64,000 nucleotides of DNA from Hasllibacter sp. MH4015 (GCF_020177575.1 NZ_JAHTBK010000001.1:2043875-2107874); one strand, 5' to 3'; shown: positions 8,251 to 16,812, counted from the first letter of the stretch. Notes: generated by a model not told the origin, from the sequence alone. Made by a program: numbers and translations.

Positions 8251-9522
8251 TCATAGTCGACCGTCCGAGGCATCGACGGGCAACGCGCTCTTCAGATCGA
8301 AGAAGATATGGCCGGGTTTGCCGAAGGCCCGCAAGGCCTCGGCGCCCTGTTCCACATAGGCGCGATGCGGGACGGCCAGCACCACGCAATCGTAGGAGTC
8401 GACCTGTGGCACCACGATCGGCAGGCCGTACTCGGCCTCTGCGTCCTCGGTGGCGACCCACGGGTCGTGGACATCCACCTGCATCCCGAACCCCTCCAGA
8501 TGGTGAACGACATCCACCACACGGGTATTTCGCAGGTCCGGGCAATCCTCCTTGAACGTCAGGCCAAGGATCAGCGCGCGGGCATTCTTGATCGGGCGTT
8601 CGCTCTGGATCATCAGCTTCACGCACCGCGTCGCCACATGCTCGCCCATCCCGTCATTGATCCGCCGTCCGGCGAGCACGATTTCCGGGTGATAGCCCGC
8701 CGCTTGCGCCTTGTAGGTCAGGTAGTAGGGATCCACGCCGATGCAGTGCCCCCCGACAAGCCCCGGACGGAACGGCAGGAAATTCCACTTCGTTCCGGCG
8801 GCCCGCAAGACCGCCTCCGTCTCGATCCCCAGCTTGTCGAAGATGATCGCCAGCTCGTTGATCAACGCGATGTTGAGGTCACGCTGCGTGTTCTCGATCA
8901 CCTTGGAGGCTTCCGCCACACGGATGCTTTCCGCCTTGTAGGTTCCCGCAGTGATGATGGAGGCATAGAGCGCGTCGATCTCCTCCGCGATTTCGGGCGT
9001 GGAGCCTGACGTGACCTTGCGGATCGTGGTCAGCCTATGGGCCTTGTCGCCGGGATTGATCCGCTCCGGCGAATACCCGCAAAAGAAATCTCGGTTGTAG
9101 GTCAGGCCCGACGCCCGTTCGAGGATCGGCACGCAATCATCTTCCGTCGCACCGGGATAGACCGTGCTTTCGTAGATCACGATGTCGCCTTGCCCCATGA
9201 CCCCGCCGACGGTCTCGGATGCCTTTATGAGCGGGGTCAGATCCGGGCGTTTGTGGGCGTCGATCGGCGTGGGTACGGTCACGATATAGATGTCGGCGGC
9301 GCGCAAATCCTCCGGGTCAGCGGTGAATTCCAGATGGCGCGCGGCGGCGAAGTCTTGGGCCTCCACCTCCAGCGTACGATCCGTCCCGCCGCGCAATTCC
9401 GCAATGCGCCGCGCGCTGATATCGAACCCGATGACGCGCCTGTGCTTGCCGAATTCCATGGCCAGCGGCAGGCCGACATATCCAAGGCCGATGATTGCGA
9501 GGGTTTTGTCTGCTTGGTCCAT
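8251..9522 (-). CDS. tviB: TviB-like UDP-N-acetylglucosamine C6-dehydrogenase
   Basis: A 423-residue UDP-sugar dehydrogenase that oxidises C6 of UDP-GlcNAc to give UDP-GlcNAcA. Seen: the NAD-binding GLGYVGLPLA near the N-terminus, VTVPTPID, the TVYPGATE segment, the catalytic-cysteine region RPGLVGGHCIGVDPYYL near residues 255-270, and LTFKEDCPDLRNT near residue 320. The HCIGVDPYYLTYKAQ spelling is typical of TviB/WbpA rather than UDP-glucose dehydrogenase. ATG 9522 is preferred over an upstream in-frame codon at 9630 because the extra 36 residues are unlike the family. It is the first certain gene of the polysaccharide operon. No TviC-type 4-epimerase is in the window. Confidence 0.93.
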   Translation of the reverse strand: MDQADKTLAIIGLGYVGLPLAMEFGKHRRVIGFDISARRIAELRGGTDRTLEVEAQDFAAARHLEFTADPEDLRAADIYIVTVPTPIDAHKRPDLTPLIKASETVGGVMGQGDIVIYESTVYPGATEDDCVPILERASGLTYNRDFFCGYSPERINPGDKAHRLTTIRKVTSGSTPEIAEEIDALYASIITAGTYKAESIRVAEASKVIENTQRDLNIALINELAIIFDKLGIETEAVLRAAGTKWNFLPFRPGLVGGHCIGVDPYYLTYKAQAAGYHPEIVLAGRRINDGMGEHVATRCVKLMIQSERPIKNARALILGLTFKEDCPDLRNTRVVDVVHHLEGFGMQVDVHDPWVATEDAEAEYGLPIVVPQVDSYDCVVLAVPHRAYVEQGAEALRAFGKPGHIFFDLKSALPVDASDGRL

Positions 9523-9526
9523 TGGA

Positions 9527-9691
9527 CTAGTTCCCGTCGTGATCCCGGACCGTACGCGCAAAGGCCAAGCTGCCCTCGCACAGGCCCGTCCGCCGATAGC
9601 GTCCGGACAGGTCTCGCAGCATTGCCGCACTTGCCCAAGGGCCGGGTCCGACCTCGGTCTGCATCGGCATGTTCTTGCGGATCGTCTTCAT
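9527..9691 (-). CDS. Possible small ORF leading the polysaccharide operon
   Basis: A 54-codon ORF from ATG 9691 to TAG at 9527, only 4 nt ahead of the tviB start. It reads MKTIRKNMPMQTEVGPGPWA and continues with a basic/aromatic mix (GRYRRTG, FARTVRDHDGN). I do not recognise it. The position and an acceptable codon pattern suggest a leader peptide or a small coupled protein; it could equally be chance. No membrane segment or signal peptide is visible. Confidence 0.3.
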   Translation of the reverse strand: MKTIRKNMPMQTEVGPGPWASAAMLRDLSGRYRRTGLCEGSLAFARTVRDHDGN

Positions 9692-10018
9692 ACCGAGGCA
9701 ATCTTCGATGGCTTGCACGGAGTCAAGCGGACTGACTGCGTTGGAACGGTTATGTTGGCGAACGATACGGGTTACGAATGTACGTGGCGTCGCCTTCTGG
9801 AGGGGACCGGAGGCGCAGACCGGTCGAATTGGATCGACAGGACGTCAAAACAAAGCCCTCCACGCGCGTCCACGATGACGAACGCGTCGGCGGTTCCGAA
9901 GCCGCGCGATCGTTGCTTGTGGTGTTGGAGACGGGCCCTTCACCAGATCGACCGCCATCCTTAGATAAGAACAAACGTTTCAGAAACGATGGGCCCTAGT
10001 GCCGACAGCGGGAATTCA
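9692..10018. other. Intergenic region upstream of the polysaccharide operon
   Basis: About 330 bp between the operon leader and tRNA-Phe. Only short ORFs with atypical composition run through it. It must contain the promoter of the minus-strand polysaccharide operon, but I see no confident -35/-10 pair. A short imperfect dyad (AACGTTTCAGAAACG, 9973-9987) is the only structure noticed. Confidence 0.4.
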
Positions 10019-10093
10019 TGGTGCCCGGGGGCGGAATCGAACCACCGACACGAGGATTTTCAATCCACTGCTCTACCCCTGAGCTACCCGGGC
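10019..10093 (-). tRNA. tRNA-Phe (anticodon GAA), CCA encoded
   Basis: The minus strand reads a complete cloverleaf: acceptor GCCCGGG/CCCGGGC, D-arm GCTCAGGGGTAGAGC, anticodon loop TTGAAAA with GAA, T-loop GGTTCGATTCC, discriminator A and encoded CCA at 10019-10021. 75 nt with CCA. It lies downstream of yacG on the same strand, the usual alphaproteobacterial arrangement. Confidence 0.97.
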
Positions 10094-10197
10094 ACGGGAA
10101 CGGGGCGGCGTGCGCGTGCCCCTTGGGTGAGCGGCGTTCTAGGGCGTTCGCGGGGCGCTGTCCATAGGGGGTGGGGCTATTTTTGCCGCGCGCGGGG

Positions 10198-10380
10198 TCA
10201 GTGCAGTTTCGGGGTCGAATTCGACAATTCCTCGGCCGCGCGGTCGATGTCTTCGGGGTCCTCGGACGGCACGGCATAGGAACCGTTTAACCAGCGCCCA
10301 AGATCCACATCCGCGCAGCGGCGCGAGCAGAAGGGGCGGTATTGCTGCGTGGTTTCCTTGTGGCAGATCGGACAGGGCAT
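10198..10380 (-). CDS. yacG: DNA gyrase inhibitor YacG (zinc-binding)
   Basis: A 60-residue zinc-ribbon protein. MPCPICHK supplies the first Cys pair and RPFCSRRC the second, followed by the family-defining DLGRWLNGSYAVP. YacG of E. coli binds GyrB and blocks DNA binding. The start is ATG 10380, directly before the CPIC motif; a longer in-frame reading to 10530 has no similarity. In related genomes it follows maf and the RNase E/G gene; here a plus-strand transglycosylase gene has come between them. Its 5' flank is shared divergently with that gene. Confidence 0.93.
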   Translation of the reverse strand: MPCPICHKETTQQYRPFCSRRCADVDLGRWLNGSYAVPSEDPEDIDRAAEELSNSTPKLH

Positions 10381-10517
10381 GGCGGCTCCTTTCGCGGCGG
10401 GCATTGGGTAATCTGGGGCAGCCTGATCCTGCCTGCAAGGGGGCCATCGGGGCGATGGGGATTGCGCAGGGGCGTTTTGGGCCGTTAGCTGGGGCAAAAC
10501 ACGGGTGGAGCGGTGAC

Positions 10518-11780
10518 ATGGGCATTTCACGACGGACGGTTTTGGCGGGTTCGGGGGCGTTGACGCTTGCGGGATGCGTGGGCGGTGGCGGGTTCGGCCT
10601 GCCGGAAATCGGAGCGGCGGGTGCCGGTGGGCCGTCGACGGATCCGGATTTCATGCCGCAACCCAACGCCGATTTCGACCAATGGATTCAAGCCTTTCGC
10701 CCGCGTGCGCGCAGTGCGGGGATCAGTGAGGATGCGCTGAGCCGAGGCCTGCGGGGTGTCGGCTTCCTGCCAGGTGTCGTGGAACGGGACCGCAACCAGA
10801 CGGAATTCCGCCGCTCCACCGAGGATTACCTGGCGCTGGTGGCGGGCGAGGATGACCTGTCCATCGGGCGGGGACGCTTCTCCAACAATCGCAGCGTTCT
10901 CAGTGAGATAGAGGCCGCCTACGGCGTGCCGCCGGAGGTGACGGCGGCCGTGTGGGGGGTGGAGAGCCGGTTCGGGACGCGGTTGGGGGATATTCCGGTG
11001 ATCTCTGCCGTGGCGACTTTGGCGTGGGAAGGGCGGCGCGGGCGGTTCTTCGAGGCGCAGCTGATTTCGGCCCTGAAAATCATCCAGAACGGTGATACGA
11101 CGCCCGAACGGATGCTGGGGTCCTGGGCCGGGGCGATGGGACATACGCAATTCATTCCAACGACTTACGAGGAATATGCGGTCGATTTCCGGGGCGACGG
11201 GCGGCGCGATATCTGGTCGAGTGATCCGACGGATTCGTTGGCCTCCACTGCCAGCTACTTCAATCGCTTCGGATGGCGGCGCGGGGAGCCGTGGGGGATG
11301 GAGGTGCAATTGCCCGCCGGGTTCAATGCCTCCACCGGGCGGGACAACAGGCGCTCCGTGTCGTCCTGGCGCGAGCTCGGCGTGCGGCGCGCGGGGGGCG
11401 GGCAGATCCCTGACCACGGGTCGGCGGCGATCCACGCGCCGGGTGGCACGGGCGCCCCGGCGTGGATTTTGTACCACAATTTCAACGTGATACTGCGCTA
11501 CAACAACTCCACCAATTACGGAATTGGCGTCGGCTACATGTCCGACAGGCTGGCGGGTGGCGGGCCGCTCAGGCAATCGTTCGGGGCGGATTCCAGCGGC
11601 CTGACGCAGGCGCAAAGGCGCGAGTTGCAGGAGCGTTTGAATGCCGCCGGGTTCGACGCGGGAACGCCGGACGGGGTGATCGGATCGGGGACGGAAGCGG
11701 CGATCTCGGCCTATCAGGCGGCGAATGGGCTGCCGGTGACGGGGGAGCCTTCGCTGGAGCTGCTCCGGCGGCTGAGATGA
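10518..11780 (+). CDS. MltB-family lytic murein transglycosylase lipoprotein with peptidoglycan-binding domain
   Basis: A 420-residue protein that cleaves peptidoglycan glycan strands, forming 1,6-anhydro-MurNAc ends. The N-terminus MGISRRTVLAGSGALTLAGC combines a twin-arginine-like start with an LAGC lipobox (Cys20), so it is probably a periplasm-facing lipoprotein. The SLT_2 domain spans about residues 45-340, with catalytic Glu149 in WGVESRFG and GAMGHTQFIPTTY downstream. A PG_binding_1 domain is at about 362-420 (AQRRELQERLNAAGF). ATG 10518 follows a GGAG at 10506-10509; the open frame upstream to 10404 is not part of the protein. Plus strand, interrupting a minus-strand housekeeping block. 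Confidence 0.94.
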   Translation: MGISRRTVLAGSGALTLAGCVGGGGFGLPEIGAAGAGGPSTDPDFMPQPNADFDQWIQAFRPRARSAGISEDALSRGLRGVGFLPGVVERDRNQTEFRRSTEDYLALVAGEDDLSIGRGRFSNNRSVLSEIEAAYGVPPEVTAAVWGVESRFGTRLGDIPVISAVATLAWEGRRGRFFEAQLISALKIIQNGDTTPERMLGSWAGAMGHTQFIPTTYEEYAVDFRGDGRRDIWSSDPTDSLASTASYFNRFGWRRGEPWGMEVQLPAGFNASTGRDNRRSVSSWRELGVRRAGGGQIPDHGSAAIHAPGGTGAPAWILYHNFNVILRYNNSTNYGIGVGYMSDRLAGGGPLRQSFGADSSGLTQAQRRELQERLNAAGFDAGTPDGVIGSGTEAAISAYQAANGLPVTGEPSLELLRRLR

Positions 11781-11801
11781 CGCGAAATCGCGAAAACACC
11801 G

Positions 11802-11845
11802 CCGTATAGGACCGGTATAGGGTCGGTACATCTTCGGTATATACG
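11802..11845. repeat. Four tandem 11-bp repeats, consensus CGGTAYA
   Basis: CCGTATAGGAC, CGGTATAGGGT, CGGTACATCTT and CGGTATATACG follow one another without gaps, so the conserved (C)GGTAYA core recurs exactly every 11 bp, one helical turn. The site lies between the 3' ends of two convergent genes. A protein-binding array is possible; the role is unknown. Confidence 0.6.
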
Positions 11846-11978
11846 CGATTGACGCACCAATCTTGCGCCAGGCCCAGAGAACCGCGCGCTGATGCGAAGC
11901 GCGGCAAAGGAAGGACAGTCCAGGCGTCCTGCCCCCAATACGGGCCAAGGTCCGATCCGCGCGGCAGGGTGGTCTTGC

Positions 11979-13022
11979 CTAGGACCTGGGCCAGACCTGC
12001 GCGAGGGGCAGACGGTCGCGCTTGCGGGTGAGTTCGAGATGGCCGAGCGGCGTCCACCCGGCGACAACCACGTCCGATCCATCCTGTCGGAAGCTCTTCT
12101 TCACCGCATCTTCCACCTGCTTGCGGTCGCGCTTGGGCATCGGCGCGAGGTCGAGGGTGATCTGTCCGCCGAGCCCTTTCAGGCGAAGCTGCCGCGGCAG
12201 GTCGCGAACCAGGGCGAGGTTGGCCTTGAGACCGGCGGCAAGCGAATGGTCGGCGCCGGTATTCACATCCACGGCGATGAGCGCGCGGGTCGCCTCGATA
12301 TAGGCGTGGCCACCGCCTGAGAGCGGCTGGCGCGGGGAGAGGGCGGCGTCGATGGCCTCCAACACGCCGTGGGCAACGAACGAGCCGTCCTCGGTGACGA
12401 TCTCATCGGGGTCGGTCCAGTCGCGCCAGGCCAGGACATGGGCGCTGTCTTCACCCAGCAGCCATTCCGGCGGGCCGTCGCGCTGTTCCAGCACGGCGGT
12501 GGCGATCTTGCATTGCTCAAAGATGTCGCGGTGGATGTCGTCTTCGTCGGCCCCGTCGGCGGAGGAGCGGATGATGAGGCCGTATTCCTCCGTCGCGGCG
12601 CGGCTGTCATGGGCGATGGCGAGCAGGCGGTCGCGTTCGCCCTCCTCCCGGATCGAACGGGAGACGTTGAGGCCGGGCTTGTGCGGCGTGATGATCGCGT
12701 AGCGGGATTTGAAGATCAGGTCGGGCGTGACGGGGATGGCTTTGCCGGGTTCCGCGACGCCCGAGACCTGCACCCAGAACGCATCGCCGGGCGCGATGTC
12801 CTTGGCACGGCGGAGGTAGCCGGTGAGGCCGTTGCCCAGTTGCAGGGTCAGACCGCCCTGCCCTTTCAGCGGACGGTCCGCAACGGCCCATGCGATGGCC
12901 CCGACACCGGGGGCGGCGTCTTCGGGCGGGTCGATCAGGAGGTCGTGGAGCTTGCCGTCGACCATGAGGGCGGCGGCTTCGCGCCCGTTGATATGGTCGA
13001 GGAGGATCGTGGTGCCTTTCAT
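11979..13022 (-). CDS. rng: Ribonuclease E/G family protein (short RNase G-like)
   Basis: A 347-residue endoribonuclease-family protein, shorter than typical RNase G (about 490). It keeps the catalytic metal residues: ALIAVDVNTGAD near residue 250 and GGQITLDLAPM near residue 287, corresponding to the two catalytic aspartates of RNase E. An S1-like segment (GLTGYLRRAKDIAPGDAFWVQV) lies near residues 65-90. The C-terminal zinc-link CPxCxG is absent. This short form is the usual neighbour of maf and yacG in Rhodobacterales. Expected role: 5'-end sensing RNA maturation; whether the short form tetramerises is unclear. ATG start at 13022. Confidence 0.88.
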   Translation of the reverse strand: MKGTTILLDHINGREAAALMVDGKLHDLLIDPPEDAAPGVGAIAWAVADRPLKGQGGLTLQLGNGLTGYLRRAKDIAPGDAFWVQVSGVAEPGKAIPVTPDLIFKSRYAIITPHKPGLNVSRSIREEGERDRLLAIAHDSRAATEEYGLIIRSSADGADEDDIHRDIFEQCKIATAVLEQRDGPPEWLLGEDSAHVLAWRDWTDPDEIVTEDGSFVAHGVLEAIDAALSPRQPLSGGGHAYIEATRALIAVDVNTGADHSLAAGLKANLALVRDLPRQLRLKGLGGQITLDLAPMPKRDRKQVEDAVKKSFRQDGSDVVVAGWTPLGHLELTRKRDRLPLAQVWPRS

Positions 13023-13071
13023 GGGCGCGGCCCCGCAGGAGCTTCGGCAGCGCGATTGCGCAAAGCTGTGC

Positions 13072-13182
13072 CATCGGCGGGCCGCGGTACGGCGATCCAG
13101 CGGTCGTTGGGAACCGCTTTATGGCGGCCAGGTTCGAATGACGCCCCTTCGATGCGCCAAGTTGGGCCAAATCGCCGTGCCG
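13072..13182. repeat. Interspersed intergenic repeat, copy A (about 111 bp)
   Basis: It shares blocks with copy B at 26878-26987: catcggcgggccgcggt at the left end, cggcgatcc, ctttatg at offset 45 (44 in copy B), ttcga, and ccaaatcgccgtgcc at the right end. The ends are partly inverted (ggtacggcgatcc against ggcacggcgatttgg on the other strand). Both copies lie between two minus-strand genes. Function unknown: a MITE-like or RNA-structured element is possible. Confidence 0.75.
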
Positions 13183-13284
13183 TCCGGGCGGGTCGCGCCA
13201 CGGGCGCGCACTTCCAGTGCGACCGATGGCACGGCGGCCTGCGGCCTTGGTTCCGTGCCGATGCGTCGTGTCGAGGCGTCGCGT

Positions 13285-13857
13285 TCATGTCTTCCAAACC
13301 TTGACCCCCGCGCCCTGCAACAGGTTCGCCGTCTCTGCCAGGGGCAGGCCCACGATGGCGGAGTGGGAGCCGCTGATCCACGGGATGAACGCGCCGGCGG
13401 GGCCTTGTATCGAATAGCCGCCTGCCTTGCCCTGCCAATCACCGGTGGCGATGTAGCCGTCCAGCTCCACCGCGCCCAGGCGTTTCATCTTCACGCGGCT
13501 TTCGACCACGCGGGTGCGGAGCGCGTCGGCGGTTTTCACTGCGATGGCGGTGTAGACGCGGTGGCGGCGGCCACCCAGAAGCCGCAGGAAGGCGCGGGCT
13601 TCATCGGCATCGGCGGGTTTGCCGAGGATGCGGCGGCCAAGGGCCACGGTGGTGTCGGCGGCGAGAACCACTTCGCCTTGGGCACAGGGGATCGCTTGCG
13701 CCTTCTCACGGGCCATGCGTTCGACGTAGGGGCGCGGGAGTTCGCCGTCGCGCGGGCCTTCGTCGATGTCAGGGGGGCGGATGTCGGCGGGGGTGAGGCC
13801 CAATACTGCCAGCAGTTCAAGGCGGCGCGGGCTGCCGGAGCCGAGGATGAGGTTCAT
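13285..13857 (-). CDS. maf: Maf-family nucleoside triphosphate pyrophosphatase
   Basis: A 190-residue cytosolic enzyme that hydrolyses non-canonical or canonical NTPs to NMP and PPi; some members affect septum formation. Seen: N-terminal [11 protein letters not shown] (substrate loop), EKAQAI, the DTTVALG acidic motif around residue 69, [10 protein letters not shown], and HRVYTAIAV near residue 100, with a closing [11 protein letters not shown]. Length matches the family. It lies in the conserved infA - hypothetical - maf - RNase - yacG order, 12 bp after the preceding stop. Confidence 0.95.
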   Translation of the reverse strand: MNLILGSGSPRRLELLAVLGLTPADIRPPDIDEGPRDGELPRPYVERMAREKAQAIPCAQGEVVLAADTTVALGRRILGKPADADEARAFLRLLGGRRHRVYTAIAVKTADALRTRVVESRVKMKRLGAVELDGYIATGDWQGKAGGYSIQGPAGAFIPWISGSHSAIVGLPLAETANLLQGAGVKVWKT

Positions 13858-13869
13858 CTGGCCCCCACC

Positions 13870-14427
13870 CTACTTTGACAAAGCCACGCGCGCGGCGGCG
13901 TTGTAGTCGCGTTGCAGGCGTTCCATCCGCCGCTGGTCCTTGCCTTCGGGGATCACCAGCTCGGACCGCTCACCCTTGAACTTGGTGTGGCGGAATTTGA
14001 AGGCGTCGACATCATCGGCGAGTTTCGCCCATTTCACCACATCCGCGTCATCGGTCAGTAGGTGGCGCGCGGGGCGGCGCAGGGGCTTGGGATTGAGGTA
14101 GTCGAATTGCCAATCGCTGTCGGGAACGAAGAGGATCTGCGTCTCCTGATCAATCGGGGGGGTGATGTCGACCAGGCCATCACGGTCGAGAACCGCGTGG
14201 CGCTGCGCCTCGAGCCAATAGCCCGTCAGCTCCCAGATCAGCCAGCCGAAGACGGGTTGCGCGCCGTCGCCCGCGACGATGACGTTGTAGAAGGGCTGGT
14301 CTTCCAGAGCGCCTTCAGCGGGCCTCACGGGCACGTAATCCGCCACCCCGTCGCCCAAGGTGGCCGCAAAGGTCCGCACCCCGTCCGAGATCTCGGCGGG
14401 GGTGGTTATCGTGCGGTCTTCGCTCAC
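13870..14427 (-). CDS. Conserved hypothetical protein between infA and maf
   Basis: A 185-residue soluble protein with no signal peptide or membrane segment; I cannot name its family. It has two similar acidic/aromatic stretches ([20 protein letters not shown] and [19 protein letters not shown]) and a basic C-terminus ([21 protein letters not shown]). The start is GTG at 14427, overlapping the infA stop as GTGA, so it is translationally coupled to infA. The position suggests a housekeeping role, but this is inference only. Confidence 0.8.
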   Translation of the reverse strand: MSEDRTITTPAEISDGVRTFAATLGDGVADYVPVRPAEGALEDQPFYNVIVAGDGAQPVFGWLIWELTGYWLEAQRHAVLDRDGLVDITPPIDQETQILFVPDSDWQFDYLNPKPLRRPARHLLTDDADVVKWAKLADDVDAFKFRHTKFKGERSELVIPEGKDQRRMERLQRDYNAAARVALSK

Positions 14428-14642
14428 TTGAAGCGGTAGTTGATACGACCCTTCGTGAGGTCGTAGGGGGTCATTTCCACCTGGACTTTGTCGCCTGCCA
14501 GAACCCGGATGCGGTTTTTCCGCATCTTGCCTGCCGTATGCGCGATGATCTCATGGCCATTTTCGAGCTCGACCCGGAATGTCGCGTTGGGCAGGAGTTC
14601 CTTCACGACACCAGGAAATTCGAGCATCTCTTCCTTGGCCAT
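14424..14642 (-). CDS. infA: Translation initiation factor IF-1
   Basis: 72 residues, a single OB-fold S1 domain: [60 protein letters not shown] and the closing [10 protein letters not shown], all matching IF-1 along the full length. It binds the ribosomal A site during initiation. ATG 14642 gives the usual MAKEEM start; an upstream in-frame start at 14648 would add two residues. A 7-bp hairpin (14661-14677) sits just upstream of its ribosome binding site. Confidence 0.98.
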   Translation of the reverse strand: MAKEEMLEFPGVVKELLPNATFRVELENGHEIIAHTAGKMRKNRIRVLAGDKVQVEMTPYDLTKGRINYRFK

Positions 14643-14660
14643 GGTCACTCCATTCGTTGC

Positions 14661-14677
14661 GCCCCGACGATCGGGGC
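14661..14677 (-). promoter_or_regulatory. Leader hairpin before infA
   Basis: GCCCCGA-CGA-TCGGGGC is a perfect 7-bp stem with a 3-nt loop, 18 nt upstream of the infA start on the transcribed strand. No U-run follows, so it is not a clear terminator for the upstream nitrilase gene; it may be a 5' UTR stem or a transcript-end stabiliser. Confidence 0.4.
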
Positions 14678-14712
14678 AGACGGGGGGTAAATGCGCCTAA
14701 TGCCCGAAGGTT

Positions 14713-15597
14713 TCAAGGCAAATCGCGTTGTTCCCCGGATTGTGACGCCCGGTCGTGACTTTCGGGCCAATGGGCGTGGTTGAAGACGGCCCCCTCCGCG
14801 CGGACCCGGTGGATGGCGTCGATGTCGATATCGGCGAGCACCCAGCCGGGCTCGTTCAATGCGCCCTCGGCGAGGATGCCGGTGGGCGGGAAACCCAGGT
14901 CGGGCGGGCCGTAGATGGCGGCGGCACCCACGTTTTCGTCGAGTGCGGGCGACCAGGGCGCGGGGCCGACGGTGGGCGAATGGACGGTGACGCATTGCCC
15001 TTCGAGCGCGCGGGCCATGGACCCGATGCGGACGCGGGAATAGCCCGCAAGCGCATCGGTGCAGGACGGGGTCAGGATGATCTCCGCCCCCTGTTCGATG
15101 AGTGCGCGGCCCAGGAGCGGGAATTCGGCGTCGTAGCAGATCAGGACGCCGATCTTGCCGAGGGGCGTTTCGGTGACCTGAAGCGGGTCGCCGGGGACGA
15201 CGTCCCACTGCTCCCTCTCGAACCGGGTCATGACCTGCTTGTCGGTGTAGTCGAGGAAGCCGTCGGGGCCGACGAGCCAGGCGCGGTTGACGGGGCGGGC
15301 GCGATCCTCGTCGAAGACGGGGCCGGAGGGGCAAAGGATGTGGACGCCGTAGCCCTGGGCCAGGTCTGCCATCAGGTGATCGGCGTCCTGCGCCAGATCG
15401 GAGGCGGCGTGGAGCGAGGCCTCCAGATCGCCCGCGGCGGCCTGCAAGGTGGCGAGTTCGATCCGGCCATATTCGGGAAAGACCAGAAGGTCCGCGCCCG
15501 CCTGCGCGGCCTCCCGCACCCAGTGGATCTGCTTGGCGGCGTAATCGGCCCACTCGGTGAACTGGTCGAGGGGATAGGCGGCGGTCGCGATTTTCAT
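14713..15597 (-). CDS. Carbon-nitrogen hydrolase (nitrilase superfamily)
   Basis: A 294-residue cytosolic hydrolase with the complete catalytic triad of the superfamily: Glu in VFPEYG (near residue 42), Lys in YTDKQVM (near 120) and Cys in GVLICYDAEFP (near 155). It would act on amides, nitriles or N-carbamoyl compounds through a thioester. The substrate is not identifiable. Its start overlaps the stop of the GNAT gene (ATGA), forming a small minus-strand operon with the acetyltransferase and the SnoaL-like gene, placed between the LMW phosphatase and infA. Confidence 0.92.
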   Translation of the reverse strand: MKIATAAYPLDQFTEWADYAAKQIHWVREAAQAGADLLVFPEYGRIELATLQAAAGDLEASLHAASDLAQDADHLMADLAQGYGVHILCPSGPVFDEDRARPVNRAWLVGPDGFLDYTDKQVMTRFEREQWDVVPGDPLQVTETPLGKIGVLICYDAEFPLLGRALIEQGAEIILTPSCTDALAGYSRVRIGSMARALEGQCVTVHSPTVGPAPWSPALDENVGAAAIYGPPDLGFPPTGILAEGALNEPGWVLADIDIDAIHRVRAEGAVFNHAHWPESHDRASQSGEQRDLP

Positions 15598-16175
15598 AAG
15601 GCTCTGGTCCAGACGTTCAGGATCTTGGTGGTGGGCGCGGTATCGCCCACATCGGTCCAGTCAAAGTGCGCCTGCGCGCCGGGCACGGGCGCGTAGCCGC
15701 GTTTGCGCCAGAAGGGATCGAGCGGGCGGTAATCGGCGGGGCGCTGGGGATGGTCGGGCGCGCGTGCCACCGCACAAAACGCGGAAAGCGGAAAGCCGAG
15801 CGCGCGGGCATGGGCCTCCCGCAGATCGAAGAAGCGGTGGCCGAGGCCCCTGCCCCGATAGTCCGGCAAGAGCACGCTTTCGGCGCAATAGAACACATCG
15901 GCGGGTGCGAAGGGCGCGCCTTCGATCTGGGCGGCATCGGCGTGATCGCTGAGCGGCATGCCCGTGGCGGCCCCCACGATCCGGTCGCCGTCGCGCGCGG
16001 CGATCAGGACGGCGCGGGGAGTGTCGCGGTAGGATGCGAGGTAGCGCGCCTCATTCTCCGCATCGCCATCGTAGAGATAGGGAAACGCCCGGAACACCGT
16101 GATGCGCAGCCGCGCAAGGTCGGGCAGCGCGGCATCGAGCGCGGGGCCGGTCAGTGCCTCCACCCCAAGGCTCAT
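15594..16175 (-). CDS. GNAT-family N-acetyltransferase
   Basis: A 193-residue GNAT protein. The acetyl-CoA binding region is VLLPDYRGRGLGHRFFDLREAHA (residues ~100-122; the Q/RxxGxG/A signature reads RGRGLG). The C-terminal half has AVARAPDHPQRPADYRPLDPFWRKRGY, typical of small-molecule or toxin acetyltransferases. Its acceptor is unknown. It overlaps both neighbours by ATGA junctions, so it is co-transcribed with the nitrilase and SnoaL-like genes. Confidence 0.88.
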   Translation of the reverse strand: MSLGVEALTGPALDAALPDLARLRITVFRAFPYLYDGDAENEARYLASYRDTPRAVLIAARDGDRIVGAATGMPLSDHADAAQIEGAPFAPADVFYCAESVLLPDYRGRGLGHRFFDLREAHARALGFPLSAFCAVARAPDHPQRPADYRPLDPFWRKRGYAPVPGAQAHFDWTDVGDTAPTTKILNVWTRAL

Positions 16176-16576
16176 CGGGCGGAGACCTGTGCGATCCAGT
16201 CGGCGAGGTTGTAATAGGTGACGATCCGGGTGATCCGCCCGCCCTCGATACTGAAGAAACCGCCGGCGGGCAGGCGATAGGTCTGGCCCCGCGCCTCCGG
16301 CAGGCCCTCATCCGTCTGGAGGTAGGTTCCGTTCACAGTGAATTCCGCCGCTGCGCGGGTGCCATCGGGCGTGGCCATGACGACGATGTCAGTCAGCTGC
16401 TCCGTATAGCACCGCTCCATATAGGTGCAGAAGGCGCGGAAGGCGTCGGTGCCGGTGCGGATTTGCCCCTCGTTGACGTGGTGGGCGATGTCGGGGGCGA
16501 GGCAGGCGATCATGCCGTCGATGTCCCCGGCATTGAAGGCGGCGTAGTAGCGGGTGATGAGGTCGGTGCTGTCCAT
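16172..16576 (-). CDS. SnoaL/NTF2-like domain protein (ketosteroid-isomerase-like)
   Basis: A 134-residue cone-shaped alpha+beta barrel protein. MDSTDLITRYYAAFNAGDI and the CLAPDIAHHVNEG and GRITRIVTYYNLADWI segments are standard for ketosteroid-isomerase-related proteins of the SnoaL type. The substrate cannot be assigned; some act as polyketide cyclases or isomerases, others only bind. ATG 16576 was chosen because the upstream open frame (to 16810) is not family-like and overlaps the promoter of the divergent MATE gene. Confidence 0.85.
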   Translation of the reverse strand: MDSTDLITRYYAAFNAGDIDGMIACLAPDIAHHVNEGQIRTGTDAFRAFCTYMERCYTEQLTDIVVMATPDGTRAAAEFTVNGTYLQTDEGLPEARGQTYRLPAGGFFSIEGGRITRIVTYYNLADWIAQVSAR

Positions 16577-16812
16577 GGGCGCACGATAGTAGCGCCGCGT
16601 GCGGGACGGAAGTGGCCTTGATCCTTCCCAAACGGCCACACACGAACGCCTGAAGCCGCCGACCTTTTCGGGAACAGATGCCGTGTTCCGGTGTTGGTCC
16701 CCGACGACAGAGACATGGGCGGGCGACCGCCCCGTCGCGATGCGCGCCTGCCATTGGGGCGCGCGCGGCGGATCAAGCACCGGTCGGAGGCCGGGCAGCC
16801 AAGGGGACACAC

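Noticed and set aside
9750-9974. Small minus-strand ORF (74 codons) upstream of the polysaccharide operon
   Set aside because: Composition is unlike coding sequence and there is no ribosome binding site; treated as intergenic.
11885-11960. RNase P RNA-like segment (ggaaggacagtccaggc)
   Set aside because: It only loosely resembles the conserved P4 core; no matching helices are found around it.
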